Below are positions 12,746 to 13,070 of a DNA stretch of 13,070 nucleotides, one piece after another. A program made the position numbers and the translations under genes. The first letter of the stretch is position 1, and each line of letters begins with the position of its first letter. The stretch comes from Acidobacteriota bacterium. GTDB lineage: Bacteria; Acidobacteriota; UBA6911; RPQK01; DATIPO01. The DNA lies in the NCBI GenBank assembly GCA_028277865.1, contig JANQFM010000603.1:1-13070 (forward strand), given 5' to 3'. Below the pieces are notes generated by a model. The model did not search any database. It was given only the letters and a program-made list of their open reading frames with translations, and had not been told where the DNA came from.

Positions 12746-13070
12746 TTAGAGTTTCGGATAGAGTCTCTTCAGTTTGAATCTGGCATCTGCGGTGGTGAAC
12801 TGCCAATCGATTGAGATGGGCCGACTGTTCCGGTCTTGTTCCCAGGCGGCCATCTCGCTGCGCATGGTTTCCATGTCGGGGATTCGTCGGTCCAGGCTTT
12901 GCGTGCTGAGGGCGCTGAGCTCGATTTCCGCGATGTTGAGCCAGCTGCCGTGCTTGGGTGTGTAGTGGATTCGCAGGCGCTCTGCCAGGCGCCTTGCTTC
13001 GGCAGGCTCGAAAGCCTCATACAGCGAGGCGGTCGAATGAGTGTTGAGGTTGTCGAGGACCAGGACGACC
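12746..13070 (-). CDS. IS630-family transposase, C-terminal part (5' end outside window)
   Basis: 108 codons are visible, open to the right edge. The DDE-type catalytic region of IS630/Tc1-like transposases is clear: VVLVLDNLNTH with the second catalytic Asp, then HYTPKHGSWLNIAEIELS with the catalytic Glu, and DRRIPDMETMRSEMAAWEQD further on. The stop is TAA at 12746-12748. The enzyme inserts its element at TA dinucleotides. The gene points towards the endonuclease gene and its end is 13 bases from that gene's stop codon, leaving very little room for the IS end. Whether the element is intact cannot be seen from here. Confidence 0.9.
   Translation of the reverse strand, partial: VVLVLDNLNTHSTASLYEAFEPAEARRLAERLRIHYTPKHGSWLNIAEIELSALSTQSLDRRIPDMETMRSEMAAWEQDRNSRPISIDWQFTTADARFKLKRLYPKL

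Overview
The window (about 60% GC, genes mostly on the minus strand) looks like a chromosomal segment of an uncultured, GC-rich, Gram-negative-type bacterium. The gene mix (sigma/anti-sigma pair, large S9 peptidase, Tat-exported class V aminotransferase, clostripain-like and metzincin peptidases) and the many short intergenic hairpin repeats remind me of Acidobacteriota. That placement is an impression, not something the sequence proves.

Positions 1-5414 (minus strand, read right to left) form the most interesting block. It runs: an ECF-type sigma factor; a translationally coupled (ATGA overlap) zinc-finger anti-sigma factor with one membrane segment and an extracytoplasmic fibronectin-III-like domain; a 301-base structured leader; a 696-residue metzincin-type zinc peptidase; a 100-residue beta-rich protein; and a clostripain-like (C11) cysteine peptidase that runs off the left edge. 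Neither peptidase has a visible signal peptide. I read the block as a membrane-sensed, sigma-controlled pair of intracellular proteases with a small partner protein, and I do not know it as a described system.

Positions 5415-9161 hold ordinary chromosomal genes: an S9 prolyl-oligopeptidase-family peptidase followed by a Tat-exported PLP-dependent class V aminotransferase. Each is followed by a large imperfect inverted repeat (a CGCCAAG type and a GTTCC type). Positions 9256-10854 carry a divergent lipid-enzyme pair: a patatin-like phospholipase (minus) and a DUF374-type lysophospholipid acyltransferase (plus). Their start codons lie within the same 15 bases.

Positions 10855-13070 are an accessory or mobile patch. 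It holds a frameshifted C-terminal remnant of a group II intron reverse transcriptase/maturase, about 430 bases of unassigned sequence, a lower-GC restriction-endonuclease-like gene resembling the SacI family with no methyltransferase in view, and the C-terminal part of an IS630-family transposase that runs off the right edge. The endonuclease stop codon lies directly against the probable IS end.
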